A stretch of DNA of 64,000 nt from Leptothoe spongobia TAU-MAC 1115 (GTDB taxonomy: Bacteria; Cyanobacteriota; Cyanobacteriia; Phormidesmidales; Phormidesmidaceae), in the NCBI RefSeq assembly GCF_018739885.1, contig NZ_JADOES010000003.1, forward strand, positions 231,117-295,116. Direction: 5' to 3'. The translations under genes and the position numbers were made by a program. Position 1 is the first letter of the stretch; the number at the start of each line of letters is the position of its first letter. Below, piece by piece: positions 38,826-48,128 of this stretch. The notes beneath the pieces are model-generated. The model did not search any database. It was not told the origin of the DNA and saw only the letters and a program-made list of their open reading frames with translations.

Positions 38826-39161
38826 AGCGGGTTAAAAAACTAAAATATTAAATCTATCTTTATTATCAATGGCAATGACCCTGTTTGCGATGACTGATTG
38901 ATAGTCCAATACACACTAGGCCCACAGTCGTCCTAACCTGGCTACACTATGGCGTTAGTTTGCCATCAATGTTGGCCCAATTGCCCTCAGACCAATCGCC
39001 TGTCATCCCTATGAATAGAGTCCTGACAAGGATTTGGAAAAATTAATGCTTGACTCAAAAATTTGATCTGAAGAACTATTACACTTCCTCACAAACAATG
39101 TAAACATCGTCATCCTCAGTGATAGGTTTTTAAACGATAAGGTTGAGAGATAATATTATTC
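38826..39161. other. 336-bp psaD upstream region
   Basis: AT-rich leader and promoter region of psaD, also upstream of the divergent permease. No separate gene was seen. psaD promoters in other cyanobacteria contain light-response elements bound by RpaB; none was verified here. Confidence 0.4.
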
Positions 39162-39590
39162 ATGTCTGAAGAAATTACTGGCAAAACTCCGATCTTTGGT
39201 GGCAGCACTGGTGGTCTGCTATCCGCTGCTGAAAGGGAAGAAAAGTACGTCATCACTTGGAGCAGTTCAAAGGAGCAGGCCTTTGAGATGCCCACGGGTG
39301 GTGCAGCTATTATGAATTCCGGCGAGAATATGCTTTACCTTGCTCGTAAAGAGCAGTGCTTAGCTCTCAGCCGCCAGCTCAAGACCAAGTTTAAGCCCAG
39401 AATCACTAACTATAAAATCTACCGCGTCCTACCTTCTGGCGAAACTACTTATCTACACCCAGCTGATGGTGTAGTGCCTGAAAAAGTGAACGAAGGTCGT
39501 GACTACAACGGTAAGAAGGATCGCAGCATTGGTCAAAATTGTAATCCTGCAACGATTAAGTTCAGTGGCAATAAGCCCTATGACGTTTAG
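39162..39590 (+). CDS. psaD: Photosystem I reaction centre subunit II
   Basis: Stromal-side PSI subunit that docks ferredoxin. The protein is a near-complete Psa[22 protein letters not shown] at the N terminus, [26 protein letters not shown], and [28 protein letters not shown]. 142 residues, standard. A strong intrinsic terminator follows about 65 bp downstream. trpE is the next gene on the same strand, an order also known in Synechocystis. Confidence 0.98.
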   Translation: MSEEITGKTPIFGGSTGGLLSAAEREEKYVITWSSSKEQAFEMPTGGAAIMNSGENMLYLARKEQCLALSRQLKTKFKPRITNYKIYRVLPSGETTYLHPADGVVPEKVNEGRDYNGKKDRSIGQNCNPATIKFSGNKPYDV

Positions 39591-39653
39591 AGTCCTTAAC
39601 TAACTCACTGTTTAGTGCAGTGCATTAGTTAAAGATAATCACTCATGATTCCG

Positions 39654-39684
39654 AAGAGGCAGTCCAGAGGCTGCCTCTTTTTTA
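39654..39684 (+). terminator. Intrinsic terminator downstream of psaD
   Basis: AGAGGCAG (39655-39662) pairs with CTGCCTCT (39671-39678) around an 8-base loop, followed at once by a T-run. A textbook rho-independent terminator, so trpE needs its own promoter. Confidence 0.9.
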
Positions 39685-39834
39685 TGACAATCTCTTCGGC
39701 ATCATTTAGCTTGCCAAGGGTTAAACCCCTAAGGCAGGCTTAGTAAACCTCATCCACACAAAACTGGCTGCTTTCCGTAGAGGAACCCCTAGGTTGTTGC
39801 TGGGATGTAGTCTAGCCTACCGTCTAAACGTTTC

Positions 39835-41367
39835 ATGATTTATCCAGACCTAGATACATTTAAGACCCTGGCAAAACAAGGTAACTTTATCCCGATATAC
39901 CAAGAGTGGGTGGCCGATCTGGATACTCCTGTTTCAGCCTGGTGCAAAGTATGTGCGGGCCAACCTTACAGTTTCTTACTGGAGTCAATCGAGGGGGGTG
40001 AAAATCTTGGCCGCTACAGTCTCTTAGGGTGTGATCCTCTATGGACACTTGAAGCGAGAGGTAATACTACTACTCAGCAATTTCGCAATGGTACTAAACA
40101 GGTTTTTACAGGCAATCCTTTTGACATCTTGGCCGACTGTCTTGCCCCCTATCAGCCAGTCCAATTAACAGCTTTACCGCCTGGTATTGGTGGTCTATTT
40201 GGCTTTTGGGGCTATGAGCTGATTACATGGATTGAGCCGACAGTCACGACCCATGCTGCTAAAGCCAACGATCTGCCTGATGGTTTTTGGATGCAGGTGG
40301 ACAGCCTGTTGATTTTTGACCAGGTGAAGCGAAAAATTTGGGCTATCAGTTATGCAGATCTCAGAGAGCCTGACGTGAAGCTGGAGGCAGCTTATCAGGC
40401 AAGTTGCGATCGCATCACCAACCTCGTCAATAAACTCAACCTACCTCTAGCCAGTCAGACCAACCGTCTCGCCTGGACTCCCCCTGGCAATAATCAAACA
40501 GCAGAGCTCACCTACACCAGCAACCGTAGCAAAGACGAATTTTGTCAGAGTGTAGAAACCGCCAAAGCCCACATCAAAGCCGGTGATATCTTTCAAGTCG
40601 TCATCTCTCAGCGGCTCACCACGGACTACAGTGGTCATCCCTTTGACTTATATCGCTCCTTACGGCTCGTCAATCCATCTCCGTACATGGCCTACTTCAA
40701 CTTCCAAGACTGGCAGATCATCGGCTCCAGTCCTGAAGTGATGGTCAAAGCCACCCACGATGGAGACGATGACACCCTGACAGCTGTCCTACGTCCCATT
40801 GCTGGCACCCGCCCCCGTGGCAAAACAGCGGCTGAAGATAATTCCTATGCCGCAGACCTACTGGCAGACCCCAAAGAAATTGCTGAGCATGTCATGCTGG
40901 TGGACTTAGGTCGTAATGATCTAGGGCGTGTGTGTACCAGCGGTACCGTCAGCGTTGATGAGCTGATGATCATCGAACGCTATTCCCACGTTATGCACAT
41001 CGTGAGCAATGTGATTGGTCAATTGGCTCCTGGTAAAACTGCATGGGATTTACTCAAAGCTTGCTTCCCAGCAGGAACCGTCAGCGGTGCACCCAAAATC
41101 CGGGCTATGCAGATAATTAATGACCTAGAACCCTGCCGCCGTGGACCCTATTCCGGCGTCTACGGCTACTACGATTTCGAGGGCCAGCTCAACAGCGCCA
41201 TTACAATCCGCACCATGGTGGTAGAAAGTAAAAACGATGGATCTCACCAAATTAGCGTCCAAGCTGGAGCGGGTTTAGTAGCCGATTCAGTCCCCGAAAA
41301 CGAGTACCAGGAAACTCTCAATAAAGCCCGAGCCATGCTAGAAGCCGTCAGATGCTTAAAGCAGTAG
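39835..41367 (+). CDS. trpE: Anthranilate synthase component I
   Basis: Converts chorismate to anthranilate with the TrpG glutaminase, first step of tryptophan synthesis. The N-terminal part has SFLLESIEGGENLGRYSLLG, which includes the LLES segment of the tryptophan feedback site. The catalytic half has AHIKAGDIFQVVISQRL, ADPKEIAEHVMLVDLGRNDLGRV, YSHVMHIVSNV and PAGTVSGAPKIRAMQII. 510 residues. No trpG or other trp gene is adjacent, so the pathway is scattered as in other cyanobacteria. Confidence 0.95.
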   Translation: MIYPDLDTFKTLAKQGNFIPIYQEWVADLDTPVSAWCKVCAGQPYSFLLESIEGGENLGRYSLLGCDPLWTLEARGNTTTQQFRNGTKQVFTGNPFDILADCLAPYQPVQLTALPPGIGGLFGFWGYELITWIEPTVTTHAAKANDLPDGFWMQVDSLLIFDQVKRKIWAISYADLREPDVKLEAAYQASCDRITNLVNKLNLPLASQTNRLAWTPPGNNQTAELTYTSNRSKDEFCQSVETAKAHIKAGDIFQVVISQRLTTDYSGHPFDLYRSLRLVNPSPYMAYFNFQDWQIIGSSPEVMVKATHDGDDDTLTAVLRPIAGTRPRGKTAAEDNSYAADLLADPKEIAEHVMLVDLGRNDLGRVCTSGTVSVDELMIIERYSHVMHIVSNVIGQLAPGKTAWDLLKACFPAGTVSGAPKIRAMQIINDLEPCRRGPYSGVYGYYDFEGQLNSAITIRTMVVESKNDGSHQISVQAGAGLVADSVPENEYQETLNKARAMLEAVRCLKQ

Positions 41368-41410
41368 CCAATTGCATTGAAAATTAGCAGCCAGTCAACC
41401 TGACTTTCTC

Positions 41411-41457
41411 AAAATAATGGCCTATAAGCCTTAGAAAGACTTACAGGCCATTATTTT
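41411..41457. terminator. Bidirectional terminator between trpE and the 41.5-kb membrane gene
   Basis: AAAATAATGGCCTATAAG and CTTACAGGCCATTATTTT form a long stem with one internal mismatch and a loop of about eleven bases. A- and T-runs lie on both ends, fitting termination on both strands between convergent genes. Confidence 0.85.
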
Positions 41458-41504
41458 AATGCGACCGATATGGCGCTCAACAGACACTACTGCCAGTCAA
41501 ACTC

Positions 41505-42185
41505 TCACGCACTAGCGATATCTGCACCGTCTGCACTCATGGCTGATTCACCTTTGACCACTTTATAGATCATCATAAGTGCCATCACTAGGGGAGGCGT
41601 CACCACAATCCCGAGTAAATTAGAAATGACAACACCAAAAGGTAAGACAGCCCCTAGGATGGCACTGGCAATCAGCAAAGGCACCACAAAAGCTAACGAA
41701 ACAACAAGCATAGTCCAGAAAATTGACCACCAGCGTCCCCTAGTTAACTCCCAGCTTGCTGATAGCGCTTCTGTCGGGGACTTATGCCCTAGAACCACTT
41801 CATATTGCGTAGCAAATAGACGCACAGAAAGATACAGCCCTGGTATTACCAAAAGCATTAAAGCTGGGATCAAAATAATCAACAGCAGTAACATTGTCAG
41901 AATTAGTGGAACAGCCTTTCTCCAAGCCATAGCGACCGCTTCACCAAGATCAGTTTGCTGTCCAGTCAAACAGCGATTCACCAAAATAATCATGGCTCCA
42001 CCCAAAATGGGGGCAACCAAAAATAAATAAACAACATTGATCAGTCCGGCCAGCATCGGGTTGGATACTAGCATGGTAATAAGCACCCCAGGCACAGCCA
42101 AAAGCGCAACAGGTAGAAAGATGGGACCTATTCGCTGCAGCGTATCCCGTAAGATTTCCCCTGGTTTGAGAGTACTGGTTGTCAT
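41505..42185 (-). CDS. Multi-pass membrane protein of unknown function
   Basis: 226 residues with about six hydrophobic segments (FLPVALLAVPGVLITML, GLINVVYLFLVAPILGGAMII, LILTMLLLLIILIPALMLLVIPGLYLSVRLF, and two more). The conserved-looking block LFATQYEVVLGHKSPTEALSASWELTRGRWW before a membrane helix is typical of the YciC or glycerophosphodiester phosphodiesterase membrane-domain group. No enzymatic domain is attached. Function unknown. Confidence 0.7.
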   Translation of the reverse strand: MTTSTLKPGEILRDTLQRIGPIFLPVALLAVPGVLITMLVSNPMLAGLINVVYLFLVAPILGGAMIILVNRCLTGQQTDLGEAVAMAWRKAVPLILTMLLLLIILIPALMLLVIPGLYLSVRLFATQYEVVLGHKSPTEALSASWELTRGRWWSIFWTMLVVSLAFVVPLLIASAILGAVLPFGVVISNLLGIVVTPPLVMALMMIYKVVKGESAMSADGADIASA

Positions 42186-42386
42186 AAAACCTCTCGATAG
42201 CTACTTAATGAACTCTCCGTCGCCTTTAAAGGTACCGTTTGCAACCGTTGCAGCTCGCTATGCCGTTTGAAAACGCAACAAAGCTCTGGCCAATATAGCC
42301 AAAGCTTTGTGGATCGATCTCACAAGTAACCGATGGTGGATTGGGTCTGAATTCGAAATCTTACGTCAGACTGAGTGTTGTCCTGC

Positions 42387-43466
42387 CTATAGTAAATGGA
42401 GGAATTTATCCTCCGTACCAAGGGCCTTAACCGCTTTTTTAATTTCCTGAGTGCGGTCTTTTTTCACAATCAGAGTGGCATTGCCATCACGCACAACGAC
42501 TACATCTTCTAGACCAATGGTCACCACCACTTCCTCTTCATCAGAAGAATAGACAATGCAGCCATTGGTGTCATGGGCCTGATGCTGACACATATCCACA
42601 TTGGCAGCGTCCCCCTTCATCAGACGCTCAATGGCATTCCAATCGCCCAAGTCATCCCAACCAAAATTGGCAGGCATGACATAGGCCTTTTGGGTTTTTT
42701 CCATCACCGCATAGTCAATGCTTAGTTTTTCTAGCTCAGCATAGGCATCCACCCCTTTGGCAAGCAGTGGCCCCATAAGTTCTGGAGCGTAGGTCTTGAG
42801 TTCGTCAATCATCACACCAGCGGGAAAGATAAACATGCCGCTGTTCCAGCTATAGCGACCACTCGCAAGAAATTCTTCAGCGACGCCGCGATCAGGCTTC
42901 TCGGTAAAGCGGCTAACACGATAGGCGGCCAGCTCCCCGTACTGGCCAGCATCATCGCCCTGCTCAATGTAACCGTAGCCAGTGGAGGGGAAAGTGGGCT
43001 GAATACCTAGGGTAGCAATGGCTGCCTGACTCTGGGCTAGATCAGCCGCCGCCTGAATGGTGGCACGAAACTTGGGTTCGTCAGTGATGTAGTGATCGGC
43101 AGGGAAGAAACATGCGATCGCATCATCCCCATGACGCTTAGCAACTTCCAATGTGGCCCAAGCCACAGCCGGTGCCGTATCCCGCCCTTGGGGCTCCACC
43201 AATATATTCTCCGCAGGCAGCTCTGGTAATTGCTGTTTAACACCATCCGCCAGATGAGATGCCGTAATCACCCAAATCGCATCCCAGCCCCCAGCCAAAG
43301 GCAACAATCGATCCGCCGTAGACTGCATCAAACTACGACCACTGCCATCGAGACACAAAAACTGCTTAGGATTTTTCAGACGACTCACTGGCCAAAAGCG
43401 CTCTCCCTTACCCCCAGCCAAGATAATTGGCACTAACTTTAGAGTTTGATCAATAGTTTGTGTCAT
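42387..43466 (-). CDS. manC: Mannose-1-phosphate guanylyltransferase
   Basis: Makes GDP-mannose from mannose-1-phosphate and GTP for surface polysaccharides and fucose precursors. The nucleotidyltransferase motif LAGGKGERFWPVSR is near residue 16, followed by KNPKQFL. FTEKPD and SGMFIFPAGVM match the family. 359 residues, so it is the single-domain form without a C-terminal mannose-6-phosphate isomerase domain. No polysaccharide cluster surrounds it. Confidence 0.93.
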   Translation of the reverse strand: MTQTIDQTLKLVPIILAGGKGERFWPVSRLKNPKQFLCLDGSGRSLMQSTADRLLPLAGGWDAIWVITASHLADGVKQQLPELPAENILVEPQGRDTAPAVAWATLEVAKRHGDDAIACFFPADHYITDEPKFRATIQAAADLAQSQAAIATLGIQPTFPSTGYGYIEQGDDAGQYGELAAYRVSRFTEKPDRGVAEEFLASGRYSWNSGMFIFPAGVMIDELKTYAPELMGPLLAKGVDAYAELEKLSIDYAVMEKTQKAYVMPANFGWDDLGDWNAIERLMKGDAANVDMCQHQAHDTNGCIVYSSDEEEVVVTIGLEDVVVVRDGNATLIVKKDRTQEIKKAVKALGTEDKFLHLL

Positions 43467-43809
43467 TGCTTACTTAATAAAGTTAAATTACAGAGTTAAA
43501 ATGCGTTGACCTTATAGAGTTCTGAATAATATTAGCGATTCAGCAAAACACACAGTACCCAAACAGCTTAATATTAGTTAACTTCTTACCTATGTGTAGA
43601 ACGTATCAAATCCTCCCCGCGTGATTGCAAAGAGTGACTATCACTGCGCATCCCCCAACTTATAAGAACCCACTGCTTAGTAAGCCCCCTAAAAATGTCA
43701 AATCACGTTCTGACTACGAAGTAGTGAAAGCGTATGTTGACTATAGGGATCATCAAAAACTCTTGGCTCGACAGCACTATCCCTGACCGAGCTTTTTAAT
43801 AAACCATCT
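43467..43809. other. 343-bp divergent region between manC and the LCP gene
   Basis: No gene or RNA was recognised. It must hold both divergent promoters. Confidence 0.35.
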
Positions 43810-45159
43810 ATGCTTCCCTCGACCTCATCCCAGTCAGGCTCCATTGCTCCAATAGCTATGCCTAAGCAACGTTCATTCTTTGGCAAACTCATCAGAATAT
43901 TTGCCTGGACTGGTATTTTTGGAACAACTGCTGTGGTTTCAGCAGCGGCAGGTGCTGCATTTATCCTGACAGTGCCTTTACCAAAAAGCTTGGGTGAGGC
44001 AACGGCTAATCCACCCCTGAGCGATCTCTGGAAATCGGGTTTCCGCTACCAGGTTTCTCGTCCCGTAACGCTTTTACTCATGGGATTGGATGAAGCTACT
44101 GATATTGAGGGAGCCACACCCAATGACTTAGTGGGTCGTACCGATACGATGCTTCTAACCCGGATCGACCCTGAAAGTGAGTCGATTAATGTCATGTCGA
44201 TTCCCAGGGATACCCGTGTGGAAATCCCTGGCTACGGCATTGACAAAATCAATCAGGCCAATGTAGAAGGTGGAGCTGAGCTGGCAGCCCAAACCGTTAG
44301 CTATAACTTTAATCAGGTTGAAATTGATCGCTATGTGCGAGTTAGCACAGCGGCATTTCGAAAAATTGTTGATTTGATTGGTGGCGTTGAGGTATTTGTC
44401 CCCAAAGCCATGCAGTACGAGGACAAAACCCAAGGGCTGGTGATTGACCTAGAACCAGGCTGGCAAACTCTGAGCGGTGATGAAGCTGAACAGTTTGCAC
44501 GTTTCCGTCAAGATGATCTGGGGGACATTGGCAGAGTACAGCGCCAGCAGGTTTTGCTCAAAGCTTTACGCGATCGCATGCTCAATCCTAAGGTGATCAC
44601 GCAACTCCCTCAGATTGTCCGCATTCTTCAAGAGCACATTGACACTAACCTATCTACTGAAGAGATCTTGGCCCTAGCGGGCTTTGGGCTTCAGCTCGAT
44701 AGAGAAGCCCTGAATATGGTGATGCTGCCAGGACGGTTTAGCGCCCCTCAAGAATATAGGGCAAGCTACTGGATTGCTGACACTAATAACACCAACGACG
44801 TTATGGAGCAATTTTTCCATACCGAACCTGCCGTCGCCGTGTTAGCCAATAACAGCCCTCGTCGCTCCATTAGCCGCATGCGGATAGCGGTGCAAAACGC
44901 TTCTAGGGATCCCTATATGGCCCAAGCTGTCGCTGAACATTTGCGCAACGAAGGCTTTCGCAATGTATATCTCATAGAAGACTGGCCTGATTTCAACCAT
45001 CAAACATCTGTGATTGCACAGCGCGGAGACATTAACGGTGCTGGCTTTCTAGAAGCTGTTTTAGGGGCGGGCAAGGTAGTTGCTGATTCGACAGGCGACC
45101 TGGATTCGGATGTTACCATCCGCGTCGGCGACGACTGGACTGAACAAGTGATCCAATAA
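43810..45159 (+). CDS. LCP (LytR-CpsA-Psr) family protein with LytR C-terminal domain
   Basis: Membrane-anchored phosphotransferase family that attaches polymers to peptidoglycan. After a basic N terminus a membrane helix (IFAWTGIFGTTAVVSAAAGAAFIL) is followed by the LCP domain at about 90-290: LLLMGLDEATDIEG, GRTDTMLLTRIDPESESINVMSIPRDTRVEIP, and FARFRQDDLGDIGRVQRQQ with conserved Asp/Arg residues. A LytR_C domain follows at about 350-445 (MRIAVQNASRDPYMAQAVAEHL). 449 residues. The cyanobacterial substrate is unknown; a GDSL hydrolase gene is convergent downstream. Confidence 0.92.
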   Translation: MLPSTSSQSGSIAPIAMPKQRSFFGKLIRIFAWTGIFGTTAVVSAAAGAAFILTVPLPKSLGEATANPPLSDLWKSGFRYQVSRPVTLLLMGLDEATDIEGATPNDLVGRTDTMLLTRIDPESESINVMSIPRDTRVEIPGYGIDKINQANVEGGAELAAQTVSYNFNQVEIDRYVRVSTAAFRKIVDLIGGVEVFVPKAMQYEDKTQGLVIDLEPGWQTLSGDEAEQFARFRQDDLGDIGRVQRQQVLLKALRDRMLNPKVITQLPQIVRILQEHIDTNLSTEEILALAGFGLQLDREALNMVMLPGRFSAPQEYRASYWIADTNNTNDVMEQFFHTEPAVAVLANNSPRRSISRMRIAVQNASRDPYMAQAVAEHLRNEGFRNVYLIEDWPDFNHQTSVIAQRGDINGAGFLEAVLGAGKVVADSTGDLDSDVTIRVGDDWTEQVIQ

Positions 45160-45231
45160 CCTGCATCGTCTTCTATAGGCACTCATCAATCCTCTACATC
45201 AGAGCGCCCACAGTTTTCAATCTTGCGATCT

Positions 45232-45306
45232 ATGCTGAGCTCAATCCTAATCACTGCCCTCCTGAGTGTTGCTTGGGTGCTCTTAGCCGCAACGCCTGCT
45301 CACTAA
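45232..45306 (+). CDS. Possible 24-residue hydrophobic peptide
   Basis: ATG at 45232, TAA ending 45306. The product is one hydrophobic helix beginning MLSSILITALL and ending TPAH. The ribosome site is poor. It could be chance. It is listed because tiny membrane proteins are common in cyanobacteria and it lies just before a terminator hairpin. Confidence 0.2.
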   Translation: MLSSILITALLSVAWVLLAATPAH

Positions 45307-45329
45307 GGAAGGCTCGACAATATTTCAGG

Positions 45330-45353
45330 ACCATCGTTTAGTTAAACGATGGT
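45330..45353. terminator. Hairpin between LCP and GDSL genes
   Basis: ACCATCGTTTA and TAAACGATGGT are perfect 11-bp arms around GT. It overlaps the stop of the minus-strand GDSL gene and lies after the LCP gene, so it may terminate both. Confidence 0.65.
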
Positions 45354-46063
45354 CAAACCAACGCCCGCATCAAAGGTTCCCACCCTAAAACATCGGACAT
45401 CAGCGTACGATAGCCTAATACATTGGGATGCAAACCATCGCTACACAGGCGCTCATTGCACCAATTGGAGCCCTGAGCACTCCAACGTTGATATAGATCT
45501 AGATAGGGAATATGCCGTACTTCACAGGCATAGCGAGTCATTTGATTGTAATGAGCCTGGTCAGTGTTAGAAAAGTGCAGAATATCCGCATAGGGCATCG
45601 TCCCCTCATTTACAGGCACCATACCCACAAAGAAAGTGGGACATAGCTGAATCGCTTGATCAAGTAACCCATTCAACTCTCTGGTAAAGGTCACCTCATC
45701 GGTCATGGGGCGTCCCGTAGGTCGGCCCAGCCGGGCGCTGTCATTTAAGCCTACCGATAACACCAGCACATCCGGCACTTGACGACGCAGCTCACCACGC
45801 AGCTTAAATTCTCGCTCTAACCTGCCCGCCACGAGCTGGACACCATCACCACGTACTCCCAAGTTATAGATAATGGGTCCTGGCTGAGACGGATCCATCC
45901 ACTGACGACGCAGCCGTTCAACCCAGCCACCACCTTCAGTATCACCATAGCCGTAGATCAGGCTATCACCTACCATGACAACTTTCTTAGGATGGGTCGC
46001 TTGAGAAGAACCGCTGGGAGAAGCGAAAGCACGATTTGCTAGGGCAGCCATAGAAACACTCAA
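45353..46063 (-). CDS. SGNH/GDSL family hydrolase
   Basis: Esterase/lipase-type enzyme. Block I is VVMVGDSLIYGYGD with the nucleophile serine, block III is SVGLNDSAR, and the catalytic Asp-His pair is in CSDGLHPNVLGY. No clear signal peptide was found. 236 residues; the first ATG in frame is at 46051 and the frame reaches a TTG at 46063. It shares the superfamily with the 34-kb gene, but not close sequence. Substrate unknown. Confidence 0.88.
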   Translation of the reverse strand: MSVSMAALANRAFASPSGSSQATHPKKVVMVGDSLIYGYGDTEGGGWVERLRRQWMDPSQPGPIIYNLGVRGDGVQLVAGRLEREFKLRGELRRQVPDVLVLSVGLNDSARLGRPTGRPMTDEVTFTRELNGLLDQAIQLCPTFFVGMVPVNEGTMPYADILHFSNTDQAHYNQMTRYACEVRHIPYLDLYQRWSAQGSNWCNERLCSDGLHPNVLGYRTLMSDVLGWEPLMRALV

Positions 46064-46208
46064 ACTTGAATTAATGGAATAACGAGATCAAGAGCACTAG
46101 CCCTATCGACTACGTCCATAAGCCTAGACTCCCGCAAGTTAACATTTTGTACCGCTTGTTTTCAAATCTTTACAGCTGCTATGTAAAACAAAACTCCTTT
46201 TTATAACA

Positions 46209-46238
46209 AAGCCCAGGGTGCGATCGCACCCTGGGCTT
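46209..46238. terminator. 30-bp perfect palindrome centred on HIP1, downstream of gifA
   Basis: AAGCCCAGGGTGCGA and its reverse complement meet at the centre of GCGATCGC. It lies 36 bp after the gifA stop and could end gifA transcripts. The loop-forming centre is itself the HIP1 octamer. Confidence 0.6.
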
Positions 46239-46274
46239 AAATCATTAACTATTCAAACGTCTCCGATACAGTCA

Positions 46275-46475
46275 CTAACTCATCGCTGCGCTACTGCGAC
46301 CATAGGCATGCTGCACATCATATCTAGGCTTGCCTTGAATACGGCTACCTGCACCAATGGCATCCATAGGCATGCCAACATCTGACGCAGCACGACTCAA
46401 CAAAGAACGCTGTCGATTGGTAACGGAATGGCGATTACTAACGATTTGAAGTCTAGTGGATTCTTGAATAGACAT
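46275..46475 (-). CDS. gifA: Glutamine synthetase inactivating factor IF7
   Basis: Small protein inhibitor that binds and inactivates type I glutamine synthetase when nitrogen is ample. The 66-residue product starts MSIQESTRLQIVSNRHSV and contains TNRQRSLLSRAASDVG and IQGKPRYDVQ, then ends RSSAAMS. This matches the IF7 family, including arginines at positions 8, 21 and 28, which are the residues known to matter in Synechocystis IF7. The AGGAGG site at 46485-46490, nine bases ahead, fixes the ATG at 46475; the longer frame to 46538 is not used. It lies directly downstream of glnA, but behind a terminator and with its own promoter, which carries an NtcA palindrome. Confidence 0.9.
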   Translation of the reverse strand: MSIQESTRLQIVSNRHSVTNRQRSLLSRAASDVGMPMDAIGAGSRIQGKPRYDVQHAYGRSSAAMS

Positions 46476-46542
46476 ACCTATGGACCTCCTAAAGAAGTAA
46501 ATCAACGGCACCTTTGGAGTGCCAAGTGTGCTTTTCACTTTA

Positions 46543-46574
46543 ATTATAAAGATAAATTCCGTATATTTTGATAC
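46543..46574 (-). promoter_or_regulatory. gifA promoter with NtcA palindrome over the -35 region
   Basis: A perfect NtcA consensus, GTA-N8-TAC, lies at 46561-46574. On the minus strand TATAAT (46548-46543) is a consensus -10 element, predicting a start near 46536. The NtcA site is then centred near -31.5, over the -35 region, a position that suits repression rather than activation. NtcA is known to repress gif genes in Synechocystis. A hairpin (GGCAC/GTGCC arms, 46507-46523) lies in the predicted leader. Confidence 0.75.
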
Positions 46575-46641
46575 TTTTCAGAGATTTAATTTGTAAATTT
46601 TTGCAAGTCAAATTTGGCGTAGTTACTGCAATGTATAAACA

Positions 46642-46671
46642 ACAAAAAACGCCAGTCTTTAGACTGGCGTT
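46642..46671 (-). terminator. Intrinsic terminator of glnA
   Basis: On the minus strand AACGCCAGTCT and AGACTGGCGTT pair over 11 bp with a two-base loop, followed by a T-run. It lies about 36 bp after the glnA stop and separates glnA from gifA. Confidence 0.9.
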
Positions 46672-46706
46672 CCATTAAAAAGGTCGTTCAACCCCAAAAT
46701 ATTCGA

Positions 46707-48128
46707 TTAGCAATCGTAGTAAAGAGCAAGCTCATAGGGATGAGGACGAATATCCATCGGGATCACTTCAGTATCCAACTTGTAGGAAATCCAGTTTTGG
46801 ATAAAGTCAGCCGTAAAGACGCCACCAACAGTCAAAAACTCATGGTCGTTTTCCAGAGCAGATAAAGCTTCCTTAAGTGAGCCAGGCGTAGAAGCAATCT
46901 TAGCTAGTTCTTCAGGACTGAGCTCATAGATATCCTGATCAATGGGCTCGGGGGGCTCAATCTTATTCTTAATACCATCGATACCAGCACACAGCATCGC
47001 CGCAAATGCCAGATAAGGATTCGCTGTAGGATCAGGACAACGAAACTCCAGACGCTTCGCCTTAGGATTGTCACCAGACAGAGGAATCCGAACCGCAGCA
47101 GAACGGTTACCGTTGGAATATACCAGGTTTACAGGTGCTTCAAAACCAGGTACGAGACGCTTGTAGGAGTTAGTACTGGGGTTAGTAAACGCCAACAGAG
47201 CAGGAGCATGCTTAAGGATGCCACCAATGTAGTAGGTAGCCAATTCGCTCAGCCCAGCGTAACGCTGACCTGCCATTAGGGTGTCACCATTTTTCCAGAT
47301 TGACTGGTGAGTGTGCATACCGGAGCCATTATCCTCAAACAGAGGCTTAGGCATGAAGGTGACGGTCTTGCCGTACTTCTTAGCGACGTTCTTGATGCAG
47401 TACTTATAGGTCATTAACCAGTCAGCAGCTTCGATCATTTCGCCAAACTTAAAGCCCAGCTCACACTGACCGCCAGTTGCTACTTCATGGTGATGCTTCT
47501 CAATAGGAACACCACAGTCAGCCATGGTCAACAACATCTCAGTCCGCATATCCTGGGATGTATCTGTGGGAGAAACAGGGAAGTAACCACCCTTGTAATT
47601 AGGCTTATAGCCCAGGTTGCCACCTTCTTCTTCACGGCCTGTGTTCCAACGTCCTTCAACAGAGTCAACGTGATAGTAGCTGGAATTAGAAGTCGTATCG
47701 TAGCGAACGTCGTCAAAGATGAAAAACTCAGCCTCAGGACCAAAGTAAGCCGTATCACCAATACCGCTGGACTTTAAGTAATCTAAAGCCTTTTGAGCGA
47801 TCACACGGGGACAGCGCTCATACCACTCACCGGTACGAGGCTCTTTAATGGAGCACACCAGACTGAGGGTGGGCTCTTTCATAAAAGGATCGATCCAGGC
47901 AGTTGTCGGATCAGGAACCATTGACATGTCTGACTCGTTAATGGCTTTCCAACCACGGATACTAGAGCCATCAAACGCCACACCTTCAGTGAAGCTACTC
48001 TCATCAATTTGGCTACGATGCACCGTAAGGTGTTGCCAGATACCTGGCAAATCGATGAATTTTAGATCAATCATCTGAATGTCTTGATCTTTGATCATCT
48101 GCAAAACTTCTGCGGCAGTCTGAGCCAT
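46707..48128 (-). CDS. glnA: Glutamine synthetase type I
   Basis: ATP-dependent condensation of ammonium with glutamate, the main entry of nitrogen. The product shows the usual GSI motifs: [21 protein letters not shown]-type core [23 protein letters not shown], and [16 protein letters not shown]. 473 residues, standard. AAGGAG lies seven bases before the ATG. The gene for its inhibitor, gifA, is next downstream. No convincing NtcA palindrome was found in the first 200 bp upstream. Confidence 0.98.
   Translation of the reverse strand: MAQTAAEVLQMIKDQDIQMIDLKFIDLPGIWQHLTVHRSQIDESSFTEGVAFDGSSIRGWKAINESDMSMVPDPTTAWIDPFMKEPTLSLVCSIKEPRTGEWYERCPRVIAQKALDYLKSSGIGDTAYFGPEAEFFIFDDVRYDTTSNSSYYHVDSVEGRWNTGREEEGGNLGYKPNYKGGYFPVSPTDTSQDMRTEMLLTMADCGVPIEKHHHEVATGGQCELGFKFGEMIEAADWLMTYKYCIKNVAKKYGKTVTFMPKPLFEDNGSGMHTHQSIWKNGDTLMAGQRYAGLSELATYYIGGILKHAPALLAFTNPSTNSYKRLVPGFEAPVNLVYSNGNRSAAVRIPLSGDNPKAKRLEFRCPDPTANPYLAFAAMLCAGIDGIKNKIEPPEPIDQDIYELSPEELAKIASTPGSLKEALSALENDHEFLTVGGVFTADFIQNWISYKLDTEVIPMDIRPHPYELALYYDC

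Noticed and set aside
46476..46706. Glutamine riboswitch (glnA RNA motif) ahead of gifA
   Set aside because: The leader contains one small hairpin, but I could not find the conserved core of that riboswitch; the NtcA site explains control better.
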